The notes: a model not told the origin generated them from the letters alone. A stretch of DNA of 64,000 bases from Diphasiastrum complanatum (GCA_029204225.1 CM055109.1:5771053-5835052), one strand, 5' to 3'; counted from the first letter of the stretch, positions 43,037-56,099 are shown. Translations and numbers: made by a program.

Positions 43037-44842
43037 TATTCATGAACATCAAGGTGAGGAAAGTGGACAACTTCTTGCTTAAAGGGGACAAACTTTTTGG
43101 CAATGTAGGGATGGCACTCATGGATGTTCTAATAAACAGGAGACCTTGCTTAAGAAAAGTTTAGAATGTAGGAGGACATATAGCTACTTCTAAAAAAAGG
43201 CTAATATTTGTTTAGGGCATCTAATTTGAAGATTTTCAGACTTGAGAAAACACTGAATTGGAGGGTAAAGAATAAGAGCAATTGACTATCTCTTAGTAGC
43301 CACACCAACGCATCGTGAGTGTTGGGCACTTCATCTTGTTGCATTAGCATTACTTACACACCTAACATGGCGGCCAAGCCTCATCTAGGTTTTTAGTGGG
43401 TGAAACACCCCACACAACTTTTGATTATGTGTCAATGATGCCTACCACGTCACATGTTAGGGGATGTGAGGGGAAAATGAGGGACACATCCAATGGCAAT
43501 AACATTGTTGCTTGAGATCTCACCCTACTACATCCAAGGAAGTTAGCAACCAAAAAGGTATTTAAGAATGAGTTGAATATGAATGTTTTTATAGTGTGAT
43601 TATTTAGATATTTAGAATACATGAGAAAAAAGGAAATTTTCCAATTTTATTTTCTAGGATGAAATGTTTGAGGAGAGGAAGTACATTGCATCATTGGATA
43701 ACTATGTCATTCTTCATAAAACTTAAGTAGAGCTAGAATCTAGAAGTGGAGATAATTATGTATTGGATAAATAGAGTGGCCACGCTTGCAATCCATTATT
43801 TCATGCACACTTATGGATTATCTCCTAGGTTGTATCTATATTAGATAACATGTGCAATCCATGTGAGACATTAATGGTTGAGACATGAACTAGATTGTGA
43901 GCCAAGAAGATCATCCAAGTTGGATGAATGTGATTCTATTTTTTATTTAACCATGGTGAGTAATCTCTACAAACCTTGAGTAAACTAATAGGGCCATGGA
44001 TATTTCAAGGTTGACTAATGGAGGCTCTTACACTTATTGGATTGTGATTTTTATTTAAAAAAATTGCAAGCCCATTATACTTCTTGAAATTTAACAAAAT
44101 GAAAAAATAATAATTTGAAGGAGATAGTAGCTAAAAGATTTTGAATTCTAGTTCGCAAATATAGAATACTCAAAGTCAAAGAGAAGTATTTGTGATAGAA
44201 ATGAGTTCTGATTTACATGAACAAGTTGCATGTGTACCTCAAACTTGATGTGAAATTTGTATGGAAAATATTATTCTTCAATGCACATTCATCCTAGATG
44301 ATTATGTTTCTTCACAAAGTCTATATCTCATTTTGAGAATGAAATGCATGGCATGATCACAAACTATGTAATATAATAGACTACTAATGTCTTTAAGAAA
44401 AGGTTTGGAACAAAAATTACTACAATGAAAGTAAGAAATCCACATCAAGTCAATGATTTATAATCATACCCAACAACCAATCACATATTATTCCATTGTT
44501 TTGCAATTGAGCACATGTGAATGCCAAGATTATTTGTATGCCAAATTTGACTTCATAAGATAAACTACACAGATACATGTACATTGAACCTTGCCTATAC
44601 AACAAAAATGTCCTACTTTTTAGCATGCTAAAATTTGTTGCTCCACTAACTCTACATTGCATTAGAAAAACTTGTTTACTATTAATGATGTCAAATTTGA
44701 GCTATGTTTCTTACAATAACCAAGTCTTGGTTGAACTTTTTATCATGGAATCTTTGAAATTTAGTCCAACTCTATGAGTGTTGAGCTGTTGTACAATATA
44801 TTGTAAGCATCTCTAAATATAGATTACATGGATTCAAAAACA
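43037..44842. other. AT-rich stretch without recognised features
   Basis: Only short scattered frames on both strands; no transposon motif, LTR end or clear exon. Its right part may be the 3' untranslated region of the membrane-protein gene that ends at 44843. Confidence 0.4.
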
Positions 44843-46147
44843 TCATGGGATTGATTGTTTTATGTCTCTTTTTAGAAAAATTACAAAAGTCAACATGGAT
44901 AGAATGTTCAAAGTAGCCCCTATTATGACAAATGTCAAAAATCGAGTGCATGTCAAAGTTGCACTGAGTGGTGGTGAGTGTCCAACGTAAGTAAACTTAT
45001 CAAGTGTAGGACCACAAAGATCCACACTCTTGCTCGTGGTAATTATTATCAAGGTGAAGACATCAAGGCAAATGTGCATTGACATCAAAAGGAGTAGTCT
45101 CATGTAGAATTTATGATTTTTTAACTTGTTTCTTGCTCGAGCATCACTAACCATTGGATGTAATGGTCCTAAGAAGAGACTTACATAGCCAAAAGCTAAT
45201 GATTGCATAATTCTTGCTCCAAAGTACAATAGAGAAGAATTTCCAATCAAAGATATTTTTTTGGGTCTCAAAAACACCCAAAATAAGCTAGATGGAACTG
45301 CAAACCCCACAATCAGTATAGAAATAAATCTAAGATCTAGTGGGCCACTATAACTACTATTACCGTTCACAACGATTCTATAGTTGCTATTGCCAACAAA
45401 CACAAGAGCTGCAATGGTTGTGCACCTTAGGAGTAGAGCAGCAAATGTATAAAGCCCTGCACAATAAATGAATATCCAACAATTTGTTTTAGAAAAAGCA
45501 TAGGACTTTTGGTTGAAATAAAGTTAGTATGATAAATTTGTGAAGTTTGATTTGTTACGTTTACGTACCTCCTATATATGCATGTATGTAACTCATTTTA
45601 CATCCAGCAAGTAATGTTTGGTATCTTATAGCTCTTCCCCCATTGTATGTTCCTGAAAAAAGTGAACTAATTATTGAAACTACCACAATTGTTGGTGGTT
45701 TCCAAGGTTTCACTGATATAGTACCTCCAACAACGCACCATCTATCTCTAGATGTAGTGCAAGTTTGCGATGAGTAGTAGGTATACATAGATCCAACTTG
45801 AAAAAAAATCATGGATTGAAGTGACAATTGAGGTGCAGCTTCTATAGCAGCACCCATGATGGCATAAAGAGCCTCCGCCTCTTGTAGTTCATGACTATAT
45901 ATTGAGCTTGACATGCAACAGATCACATCAAATTATCAGCAAATGGAGAATTTGTATATTTGTTAAAACCTATCAAATACAATCAATCATTCACATTCTA
46001 CAAAATGAAAAGATAAATTATACCAAGAAGAATACTATCTGACTTGACAGAGGTATGAGAAATCCATTGATAATATTATACAAACTCATAACACAATCAT
46101 CATTATGTTGCTGCAATTTTGCTGGCACATCAATTTTGAGATCTAGT
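44843..46147 (-). CDS. Spliced multi-span membrane protein gene (partial), possible host gene
   Basis: Exon B (45460-44843) and exon A (about 45906-45577) join in frame: A ends at a donor G|GTACGTAA after HAYIG and B starts after TTGTGCAG, giving HAYIGGLYTFAALLLRC. An upstream exon (46147-46024; LQQHNDDCVMSLYNIINGFL, donor GTATAA) is likely, but its phase does not fit the obvious acceptors of exon A. Exon A carries EAEALYAIMGAAIEAAPQLS; the E-A-x-P-Q-L-x-L-Q pattern recalls XK-related proteins, a weak hint only. Exon B has about five hydrophobic spans and ends DIKQSIP-stop. No N-terminus is found. No stop interrupts the joined exons, unlike the surrounding transposons. Confidence 0.5.
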
Positions 46148-47239
46148 CTAATGAAATGGATACTTATTCTATTAATTCTCATGAAAAGGAATAGTGTTTA
46201 TAATTACATGGCTAATAATTCTTAACATTTCTTATACAAGAAATAACATGAAATTACATCTAGTAATGCATAGTGTACACAAAAATGGGCAGGGTTTTGA
46301 CATTTTGCAAGTAAATATTTTGTGAGTTTCTTCTACCCATGATCCAACAAAATAGTAAGACATGGTGTGCTACGCCTTTTAATGCCACTACATATTTTTT
46401 TATGAACAAGAATAGTGGTTTGATGCATACTTAAAAATTTGACTATCCATCAAAGTTTAAATAGGTCCATCACAAAATACTTTGTTACTCCTCAAGTACT
46501 AGTTTATTTTGAGTAAGAAAAAATATAATGAAGTTGTAAAAGCTAGCATGTTGGCGTGCTAGCCTACAAATTCTTTATTTCAAGAAAATAAAGTGTTTCT
46601 AATAAATAAATAACAAATTTGGATCTGATTCAGCTAGCATGCCAATGTGCTAGGCCGAGTAAATTATAAAATAGAAAAGCTATTTGACACATTAAAAAAC
46701 CAAATTTTGAGTAAAAACATCATTTCAAAATACTTTTTGCAATCTCCAAACATATCATATTGACGTGCTAAGTAAAACAGCTAAAACAAAAATTGTAGCC
46801 TTTAAAAGAATAGCATGCCAGCGTGTCATATGAAACAGGAAAAAAAAAATTGCAGCCTCCAAAGATAGAACACTTGTGTGCCAAGCAAAACGACCTAGAA
46901 ATAAATAAATAAATACATTCGGACAAGTAGTCACGTATTTTCACTATATGCAATGAGGCATTACCATGTGAACTTGGAATGAGGATGAGGGATATTTTAT
47001 TTCCTTGCCCTTTCTCTTACTACAAATTTTGGATGTTGCCCTTTATCTCTCTCCAAATTCAATTTTGATATATTTGTGGATATTAATCACATATGGACTC
47101 CAAACATCAGGTTTCTGGCCTAATGTAGGTCTGAGAAGATGATACATAAAGGGGGGGAGGAGTGTCTTTTTGAAATTTCACAATTCTACCTTGACCAATT
47201 TTGGTCACATGCATTGTAATTGGCAAGATGGCCATGTAA
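46148..47239. other. Upstream or intronic region with a dispersed GCTAGCATG...GTGCTAG motif
   Basis: No gene recognised. A short motif recurs with variation at about 46541-46563 (GCTAGCATGTTGGCGTGCTAG), 46632-46655 (GCTAGCATGCCAATGTGCTAG), 46750-46772, 46810-46832 and 46868-46892. Confidence 0.4.
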
Positions 47240-47867
47240 ATAGATGCCACACGTGCCAAATCACATAGGATGCTTTCAATAAGTTCATTCCTCGTATTAC
47301 ATTGTGATAGCATCTTTGAAATGAGGCAAAAATGTGTTTGGATAGGCTAGAGAAATTCTAGGATCTAAAAATAACATGTTTTACATTGTTTTTGGATCTT
47401 GAGATATTGACCCCAAGTTAGGGTGAATCCAATGACCTATTAGGTTAGATATTAGGATTAGGGTATGAAAAGTTCAGAGGTGCCCTAATATGCTCAGATC
47501 CGAGCTTGAAATGTATAAATACATGATGGGATCTCCATCAAATTATCAAGAAAAATTGAGTTTTTTCCACTTCTATCATCATTCTCTTTTGGTGGCGAGT
47601 TCTAGCTATTGGATGTGAGTGTTTTTATGCATTAATTGCTTGGATTGGAAGGTATCGAACCTGTTTATGGGTCTGAGAAGCTTTCTATAATTTACTTTGG
47701 TTTATTTGATCAAATCTATGTGCCTAATGTGGAGTTAGATGCCAAATTTGCTAGTTTTGGTAACTAGTCTTGATTCTAGCTCATAGTTTGGATCTAGATC
47801 TTTGATTTGTGCGTCTTCCATCACTTTTAGAATTGATTGGGATTCATTTTGCTGTAAAATTTTGTCA
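47240..47867 (+). repeat. Copia LTR (plus strand), second copy of the 8871-9500 family
   Basis: Closely similar to 8871-9500 throughout, ending ...AAAATTTTGTCA before a primer site. The left end is uncertain. Confidence 0.7.
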
Positions 47868-48045
47868 TGGTATCAGAGCATTATCAAAAGTGACCTTTAG
47901 ATTTAATTTTCTCAAGCTTAGATCCTAGATTTGAGTAGTATTGGATTTGCTCTTGCTACTAGTTGCTAATCTAGTGATTGTACCTTCAAATTTGGTTTCA
48001 TTTGAGTGATAATAGATCAAAGAGAACTTGTTTTGCTGATTTATA
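47868..48045 (+). mobile_element. Copia primer site and truncated leader
   Basis: TGGTATCAGAGC at 47868-47879, then leader sequence collinear with 9513-9680 up to about 48045, where it is replaced by a minus-strand Gypsy gag. No gag of this copy remains. Confidence 0.8.
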
Positions 48046-49870
48046 GGTGCATTAACTGAGTTTGACCCGATTTTGCTAGAAAAAATGTTTATAAACAGTT
48101 CTGTTTGCGGTGCTTCCGGTTCAGTCATCTTGAAGGGTTCTTCATGATGATGTAATTGATCATTCATATCCGTACATAAATTTCTTGGAGGTTGCAATGG
48201 TGAAGAATGAACTTCAATTGTTGCTTTAGCAGCTTCAAGTTCCTCCTCTTCTTGTAGATGTTTAATCCATTGTCTCATATTCTAATATCTTCGTTTTTCT
48301 ACATTAAGATTTGGATAGACTCCCGATGTTGTTGGTATATCATTATATGGTATAGAATCAACAGGTACTAGATCCACTATTGGTTCTTTATGCTTCTGTG
48401 CTCTGGTGACCACCATCAAGGGTGCACTTGATTTATTCTGAACGACTGGTCTTTGCTTGATTGTTATCAAATTTACAGGTGTTGTAGCTGGTGGTGGCTT
48501 CGGCCTTGCTGGACAGTCTTTATAGCAATGCCCATAACCATAGTCACGACAGAATGGTACAAATTTCTCTTTATTTGGACATTCTACAACTCTGTGATTT
48601 TCTCCACATGCAAAGCATCCAAGTGGTGCTCTAGTCCAATTTCTAGAGGCTTGTTGTTGAGCGGCAGCATAAATAGCATACTGTTCTGAAGATCCACCTG
48701 AGGATCCAGCTTCTTGATCATTACCATAGTTCCATTGCTCAGCACTTATGTATGGCTCTGGTTCCATCAAATTGGTAGGAGGAGCATAATGCTTTGGTGG
48801 GGCAGGTAATGGCTAAACGTTCCGGGTATCCAAGGGCAGATTGTCGAGGCCTAGCTGCTAGATTTCCTCCATACTGTGGTTCTCGATATTCCATTTGGAC
48901 ATACCGTTGCTGAATTATCCGAGGATTGAAGTTGCAAAAAGCAGTCTCATGATCAGGTGAATTACACAAATGGCAAACACTGATTTCCATTCATTTTTTC
49001 AATTGAGGACACTCGTTCATTGTGTGATTTTCTGTACAAATAGAACACCAGACATTTTTCCTGGAAGGAAAAGTCTTCACAAACTTCTCAGGTTCCTTGT
49101 TCACTTGTCCGTAGAAATTTTCCAATGCTTTGATTTTTTTCTTCAAATTGTGACTGCAACTTTTTCATCTGTTTTTGCTGGTTCTTCCCAAGTTTTTTGA
49201 ACTCATTGAGCATCATTTTTGCAGTAGGGTTGGCATTCGTTGATGCAATAGTGGTGGATGTTGTAGTAGTATGCCCTGCTGTATAAGGCAACATACTGAT
49301 ATTCGGCTCATCATCTGAATCTTCATCCCCCTTCCGAAATGCATCGTCCATAGCATTTTGCAAGAGTGCATACTCATTATGGTGTTTCATCTCACGTCTA
49401 ATCCGTTTAGGTAGACCTGACAAAAACCACATAATCATGGCATTTTCGTTAATCAGCTCAGGTTCGCATTTAGATCTGAGGCGTTTCCCCCGTTCAATGT
49501 AATCTCGAACCATTTCTCGTTTTCCCATTTTAATTTTACTTAAAAGTAGGAAAGTGTTTTCCATAAACTTCCGTAGTTTGAACCGTGTGATGAGGGCTCG
49601 TTTAACAACATCCCAATCTGTACGCTCAGTTTCATCTTGATTATAATACCAATCTTGTGTTACGTCTATTAAGGCCATAAGAAACAGCTTAAGTTTATCT
49701 TGAGGGAAAATTTTGCCATAGACTTCACAAGATTCAGCATAGATCTAAAGAAATCTAACTGAATCCGTTAATCCATTATATTTGGGTAGATCCAAACGGG
49801 GTGCTCTTCTAATAATGATTGGATTGATTTCCTGTGGAGCACCTCCAGGAGTAGTCCAGGGGCAGCCATC
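48046..49870 (-). pseudogene. Gypsy gag with four zinc-knuckle-like motifs
   Basis: The start is at about 49870 (MAAPGLLLE, then PRLDLPKYNG after a frame change). The gag domain follows: MALIDVTQDWYYNQDETERT, WDVVKRALITRFKLRKFMEN, REMVRDYIERGKRLRSKCEP and MWFLSGLPKRIRREMKH. Downstream are CSICTENHTMNEC, CHLCNSPDHETAFC, CFACGENHRVVEC and CRDYGYGHCYKDC. The C-terminus (MRQWIKHLQEEEELEAAK, EPFKMTEPEAPQTE) stops at 48046 before protease. Interruptions: a stop after NGLTDSVRF, a TGA between knuckles 1 and 2, and a frameshift before knuckle 3. It matches the gag of the plus-strand Gypsy at 55960-60922. Confidence 0.85.
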
Positions 49871-50183
49871 TTTACAAATTTAGATCAAGCAGACAATGAG
49901 ATTGGATCTAGATTTTTCAATCAAAAAACTATCTCAGATCAGATCTGCTAGATCTATTCCTCTTTCCAAAAATCTGATTCTTCATCATGAAAAAGATTTT
50001 GAAATATAATCAATTGATACTTCTCAAAAATGATAAATCTCTCAGAATCCAAATCAAAATATATCAGATTTGATCCAAAATTTGACAAAGACTTGATCTG
50101 AAAAATCAGAAACTAAAAATAGGACCGGCGAAGGTTCACTAGGCGAAGGTTGCCTCGGCGAAGGTTCAACAGTGCTATTTTGG

Positions 50184-50215
<32 letters not shown>

Positions 50216-51100
50216 TCAACAATTTTTTTGACAATTTCTTGATAAATAACCTTCGCCGACCTCTCAGATGGAAGATCTGACAAAGATAAAATTATGGAAA
50301 ATTGGACAAAGGTTTCTGACACAAGAAAATACAGTTTCTATAGTTTGACGAGGGTAAAAATCAAGATTTTCTATGATTTGAACAAGAAGAATCTTTGTCG
50401 AATTCAAAAATAGTATTTTATTATAAATAGAATGTTCTGAAAACTCGACGAAGGTTTTGGCGAAGGATCAAGAGTGATAATGGTATTTTTGCAAAAAAGT
50501 AACTTTTTGGCAAAAATATGAAAATATGACAACTGATCCTCTAAAAACCTTTCTATTTTTGGTATTATTCTTTGCCGACCTGGAAGTAGATAGATCTGAA
50601 TTACACCTATGCACAGTGAATCGGACGAAGGTTATTTTTCTGTATGTTTAGGATTTTGCTGATTTTTTGGTGTTTTTTTGCGATTTTTCTGATGTTTATG
50701 GAAATCTGCTGGGAATTAATCTTTGCCCTTCAATCTGAAGGTTCTATGAACAAAATTGAAAGTGTCTGTAGCTCGGCAAAGGTTTCTTGAAAGAGGACAA
50801 AAAGTTCTTAGCTCTGATGGTGCTTTTTGCCTCCTTTTGACCAAAATCTGAAAAATTTGGCCAATTTTTTGTTATCTTCTCTGATATCTCAGATCCAAAT
50901 GGATCTTAAGATTGGTGATCTGAATAGCTTTCCTTGTTTAACAATCAGATTAGATTTCAAGCAAGCAAATATAGTCAAATCAGGCAAAATCAACTCCAAC
51001 TAACCCTAAATGCAGATCTAACACTATTCATGCCACGACAAGATGCCTAATGCAAGTTAACCATCCAAGAAACATGCTGCAAACTGAAAAATTGGCGTAG
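49871..51100 (-). other. Gypsy leader with repeated CCTTCGCC motif
   Basis: Non-coding leader between primer site and gag. On the minus strand AACCTTCGCC(G/T) occurs repeatedly (for example 50120-50165, 50250, 50445-50465), and an A run of about 25 lies at 50186-50210 on the plus strand. No ORF of note. Confidence 0.55.
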
Positions 51101-51119
51101 CTCCCCGGCAATGGTGCCA
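51101..51119 (-). other. Primer-binding site, tRNA-Asp-like
   Basis: Minus strand TGGCACCATTGCCGGGGAG, close to TGGCGCCGTTGCCGGGGA expected for tRNA-Asp; four bases after the inferred LTR end CTACA. Confidence 0.75.
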
Positions 51120-51123
51120 AAAT

Positions 51124-51858
51124 TGTAGTGGGTTTCTTTCCTTGCCTAACCTGAATCCAAGATCTAGTCAATCTAGCATCAAAGAGACGAAGTTAGTTGT
51201 CACGCGTAGGTTCGTTCCCATGAGAGCGATAGTATAGTTTTGATTTCAACATGAATGGAGGATCCAAATCTAACACTAACATCCATTAACCCTATCCATT
51301 AACACTATAATCCATTAACACTACAATCCACAATAGAAATAGCTTACTCTTTCTCTCTCTCTCTCTTTCTCTCTCATAAAAAGTATAATAACATTCAATT
51401 CCAATAACATTCAGATCCAACAATTAGCAAAAACCAAAGAATGCATGAGAGATGGAGAAGCAAAGAAGAAGAGCAAGGACATTCATCAATCCATTTTTGA
51501 AGAGAACCAATCTGCTTTATTGAAATGAGAAAATGAACATGAGGAGCAACTCGAGTTGCTCCTTTTTTATAATAGAGAGGAGGACCCTGGCCTCTGAATC
51601 CTATTGGTCCATTTCTGCCTCCCTAATTATTCAAATTCAAAAAAGTGTGAAAACCATCCAATTTGGAGGGAAATCCAATTTTATTCACTAATTTGACATT
51701 TAGGCCTTGCGACATTAAAAGTCTCGCAAAAAAGACCTAAGGTCCTTTTATTGACTTGTAACTAATCAAATAACTATGTGATCATCGGGTTGGGTGCCAA
51801 ATCCCTCTGACTTTTAACTAGGGTTAGGATTGCCTTGGGATCCACAAACCCTCCAACA
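51124..51858 (-). repeat. 5' LTR of the minus-strand Gypsy
   Basis: On the minus strand it runs from TGTTGGAGGGTTTGTGG (51858) to AACCCACTACA (51124), 735 bp. A TATA box (TATTATAAAAAAGG, about 51563-51576) is followed at once by a perfect 20-base palindrome (51543-51562). It interrupts a Copia integrase, whose frame ends at 51859. Confidence 0.75.
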
Positions 51859-52480
51859 GGACCACACCTAGGACTTGTTGCTGGATAGTAGCAACATCTT
51901 CGTCTAATTCGTTGTCAAAAAGTGGTTCGACAATGGACACACCTAAGCCAGAAGCTCGGACAGTCGTGTCAATGGCAGGTGATGAAGGTTCTCTTGGAGC
52001 AATATCCTTGTATTTGATGTCGATGAAATGATCCTCGATAAAGACTGTATCCCGGCTATACATGATTTGCTGGGTATCAGGATCATACAGCTTGTATGTA
52101 TTGTCAGATGAAATATATCCAATCGTAATGGTCTTGAGACTTTGGAAATCCAATTTCTTCCTCATGTCTTTTGGGATCTGTGCGTAGGCAACGCATCCGA
52201 ACAATCTTAGGTTCTTCACAGAAGACTTAGAGCCTATCCACACCTTGTGGGGTGTCTTGCCTGAGAGGAACTTGGTCGAACATCTATTTTGGACGTAAGC
52301 TGCAATGGAGACAGCTTCGGCCCAGAATCTCTTGGGCAACGATGCATGCGCTAGCATACATTTAGATGATTCAACCAAGGTACGGTTCTTCCTCTCAGCT
52401 AAGCCATTAGACTGAGGATTGTAAGGAGTGATGAATTGTTGCTCAAGCCTTGGCCAACAGTAATTTTAGTGGCGGGACCC
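51859..52480 (-). pseudogene. Copia integrase C-terminal fragment
   Basis: Reads ITPYNPQSNGLAERKNRTLV (catalytic Glu), CMLAHASLPKRFWAEAVSIA, KTPHKVWIGSKSSVKNLRLF, GCVAYAQIPKDMRKKLD, TITIGYISSDNTYKLYDPDT and MYSRDTVFIED, then an acidic linker ending IQQQVLGVV, where the Gypsy LTR begins. The first integrase half and everything upstream of about 52480 are gone. It belongs to a different Copia family from the young element. 52481-53479 holds no recognised feature. Confidence 0.88.
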
Positions 52481-53479
52481 ACTAAGCGCCCAACACCATT
52501 TTGCTTTGAGGAGGTTTTCTAATCTCAATGTTGGATTAAGAAAAAAGTGTGATCAATATGTAACAAATCTTGTTCTCCTTGTGATCTTCCATTGAATATG
52601 AAGGCAAGGGAATGGAAATGGATTCGTGATGTATTTTCAGTAAGAATGATGTGTTCATTCATAATTCTGAAAATTGTAAATTTTCAATCTTAGAGGCATT
52701 TTGTAGATTTCATGTGAGAGTAAGCTAATCATCCTTAGAGATGATCTAGAGCTGCCATGGGCCACACTTGCTCAACCAGCCTCCATGATGATTTTGGATG
52801 TACTTGCTCATTGAGGACCTCATTATGCAAATCAAGATTTTAGTCTTGTTTTTTCTCCCTTGTAACTTGTTTTTGAGTGATACTAATGAAATCAACGCCT
52901 TGAAAATATTAAACTCTGATAATAGGCCATACATGATACTGTACTTCACATATGTGAAGTCTCCTTTGTGTATTTTCACCTTCTTTTAACTACTCTTGCT
53001 AGTAAAGATCAAGATTGTAACTCTAGCTCAATGAATTGGAGATAGATAATCAATGAGATAGATCTAACTATGCAATCAATCACTCTTGAGAATTGAAAAC
53101 ATCCAATTAAGATTCTTTATTTACTAATCTTAATATTGATTTCTTTAGGAATTTGAAGATTTTTTTGTTCAGAAAAAACAAAAAACAAACAAAAACAACA
53201 AAACGAAATTGGTTGAAGCGATTGATGGGAACCTATGAACGATATTTTCTCACAGTCTCATCATGTAACAATTTTTTTGTTGCTATTTGGTCTTTGGGTT
53301 GTACTTCCACACAAGTGACATTTGAAAGTATTCTTTAGTGGCAAATATGGCCAACATGGAAAACAACTTTTTGGGGATGATATATCGTCACCTGTACGGA
53401 GTGTTGGAAGCCCAACTTTGTCACCACCTTCTATACTTAAATTTTTTGAGCAAGGCATTGTATGAAATTTATTAAAGTA

Positions 53480-55690
53480 ATAAGACACCGAGATAAGGAA
53501 ATGGAATTCTTATTGACACAACATGAGTTGATGCCATCGACCCATCTAAATTTTCATCTAGAGGTTTTTTTGGCAGACAAGAAATTTAAACAGCCCGTAG
53601 TCGTAGAATTTTGGATTAATTGATGGTCTAGTTATTTTGATTTCGTAATATTTCAGAGGAGAAGAGAATTTCTTTGGTCCTAATTTATCTAGATGGTAAA
53701 GCTATGTCTTGGTTGCGGCTTGGTTGAGGGATTTCAGACCAAAATCGTAGTCATGGGATGAATTTTGGGATGTTTTCCTAAAAACTTTCTTGAACATGGA
53801 TGAGAGAAATTTATACCAGAAGTTTATTATATTGAAAACAAGTTCTAAATATTTGGATACCAATATTCAAGATTTATCGACTTGTTGACTAAGGCTACAT
53901 TTTCATGGGAAATATGTTGAATGGCAATTTGTCAATGGGCTATCATTGGATTTTCAAAGTGAATGTAGGTGGAACTATTTAAACTCATGGGAAGATGTCG
54001 TATGGATTGCTCATGTCTATGATCAAATGGCGATTGTTTCTCATAAGTGAGATCAAGAAAAGAATTCAACAAGTCTTTGGCGATGCAAGAAGCCCTTGGA
54101 TGCTTTGGCATCTCAAAAAAGAAAGAATGGTAATAAGTTCAAGAAGAAATCAAAAGTGTTAGATAGAAATGAAGCTTTTAAACAAGGGTAAATTGAGACT
54201 TTTGTCAAAGGAACGTCCTCAAAAGAAGAAATTACTTAATCGAATCTTGTGTTTGTATTAGCCCATAGGTATCTTACAACTTGACTTTGTAGGTACTTGC
54301 GAATGTCATTTTTGTACGTTATCTTGTGGCCCTCATGATTTGTTCTGGATTGAGGGCAAATTATTAGAGAAAGATGTCAATGTATTATTTGATTTAGGTA
54401 GTACTCATAATTTCATTAATTCTCAACCTGTGCAAAAACTCCAAGTGATCATCGTTATGTGGTCAAGTTAGCTTCAAGAGTTGACACTAAAATTTGGAGT
54501 TTTAAAGTTCCGAGATTAGAACTTGATCTACAAGGGCATGTTGAGAAGATAGATTTTCACATTTTGAAATAGGCCCAATCAATCATTATATTAGACTACA
54601 AGTGGTTCTTCAATAAATCTGATTCTTTACAAATCACCTTCAAAAATCTTAGGATGGATTTTGTTGATAATAATGATATAAAGGGGTTTTCAAATGAAGT
54701 GGTTGATGCCTTGAGTCATTGGTGAGGTGCATGAACTTTCATTCACTAAAGTCACTACAAACTTTTATCTTTCATTATCTTTATGAACCAGATCCTCATT
54801 TGGACCTATTTCACAAAAGGTTATGTTAGGCTCTCAATTTGGAAGTGATTTACATGTTGACTAGGTAGGTGAAAGATAGAAAGGTAATGGGAGACTTTTC
54901 CATTCATAATGGACTTTTGTTCAAAAGGAGAAAGGTATGTGTACCCAAACTGGATGTTCTTAATAGAAAAGTACTATTTAAATTTCATCATGCACTTTGT
55001 ACTAGACATCCAGGTTTACATCTTATGTTAGATTTGGTACGAAGGGATTTCTATAGGCCAAATTCAAAACCTTTCATAGAATCGGTGTTGAGTTGTCACC
55101 AGTGCCAATGTAATAAAGTTGAACATTTAAAGGTTGGGGGGTCTATTGCATTCCTTAGATATTTCTACTAATTGGTGGGAAGTATATTTTTGGATTTTTT
55201 AGTTGGGTTACCACATACGAGTAAACAAAATGATGTTATTTGGAGCATAATTGACCATTTAACAAAATTGGATGTGTTTATTCTAGTAAAAAGTACAATG
55301 AAAGCATCTGAATTACTTCAAATCTTTGTGGAATGTCTATTTAGATTATATGGACTACCTTCCAATATTGTGATTAATCATAATCCAAAGTTTACAGGTT
55401 AGTTTTGGACAGCAGTATTTAGTAAGTTAGAGACTTTCTTGAGCATGATTTCAATTTATTATCTAGAATTTGATGGTCAGATAGAAAGAACTAATCATAC
55501 CGTAACGCTGGAAGAAATACTTCATGCATGTGTTTCACTTAAGCAATCTCATTGAGAGAGATATCTTCCATTGATTGAGTTTGCTTATGTAGTAAGCATT
55601 TAGCTACCAATTATAGCCCATTCATGCTTGTGTCTAGATCTCAACCTCGATCTCCAATAGTCATTCAAACTGTGTCGATCAAAGTTTAAA
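53480..55690 (+). pseudogene. Decayed chromovirus-like Gypsy, RT deleted
   Basis: Gag traces (FLNMDERNLYQKFIILKTSS, VEWQFVNGLSLDFQSECRWN) lie at about 53650-54200, protease VNVLFDLGSTHNFINSQP at 54375-54430, then the RNase H end NEVVDALSHW at about 54690, showing that RT is deleted. Integrase is recognisable: KFHHALCTRHPGLHLMLDLV with CHQCQCNK (HHCC), FLDFLVGLPHTSKQNDVIWS, IIDHLTKLDVFILVKS, LFRLYGLPSNIVINHNPKFT and, in another frame, FDGQIERTNHTVTLEEILHA. Many stops. Domain spacing and wording fit chromovirus-type Gypsy; no chromodomain or LTRs are seen. 55691-55960 is unassigned. Confidence 0.85.
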
Positions 55691-56099
55691 AGGTGTTGGA
55701 TATTATAAGGATTGCCAAGTAAAGATCTACCTAGATCATGTTGCATGCAACCAAAAAGACAACAGTGGAGCCAAACCACCCAACCAACAAGAAACGAATA
55801 GTCAAATCTCTAATCGCTTCACCCCCCGACCTATAGTGACTAAATGCAAGAGAGGAAAGGATCCTGGCTCTTGAAAACGGAAAATTGGAATGAGGAAATG
55901 GTTGAGTTTCACCAGATTATATAATCTCCAAATGATAGAGAATATTCTCTCTAGGATCTCTCCATTCCTATCAAAAATAATTGACCTCCTATTCTTGCAA
56001 AAAAGCTGTCAACCACCATGCACCAGCCAATCAACAAGTGGCCCATGTAAACCTGACAACAGTGGAACCAGAGATGCAAATGCCACCTCAACCTGACTC

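Noticed and set aside
52746-53488. Several short frames of 60-77 codons on both strands
   Set aside because: No motif, no splice context and no similarity to the neighbouring elements.
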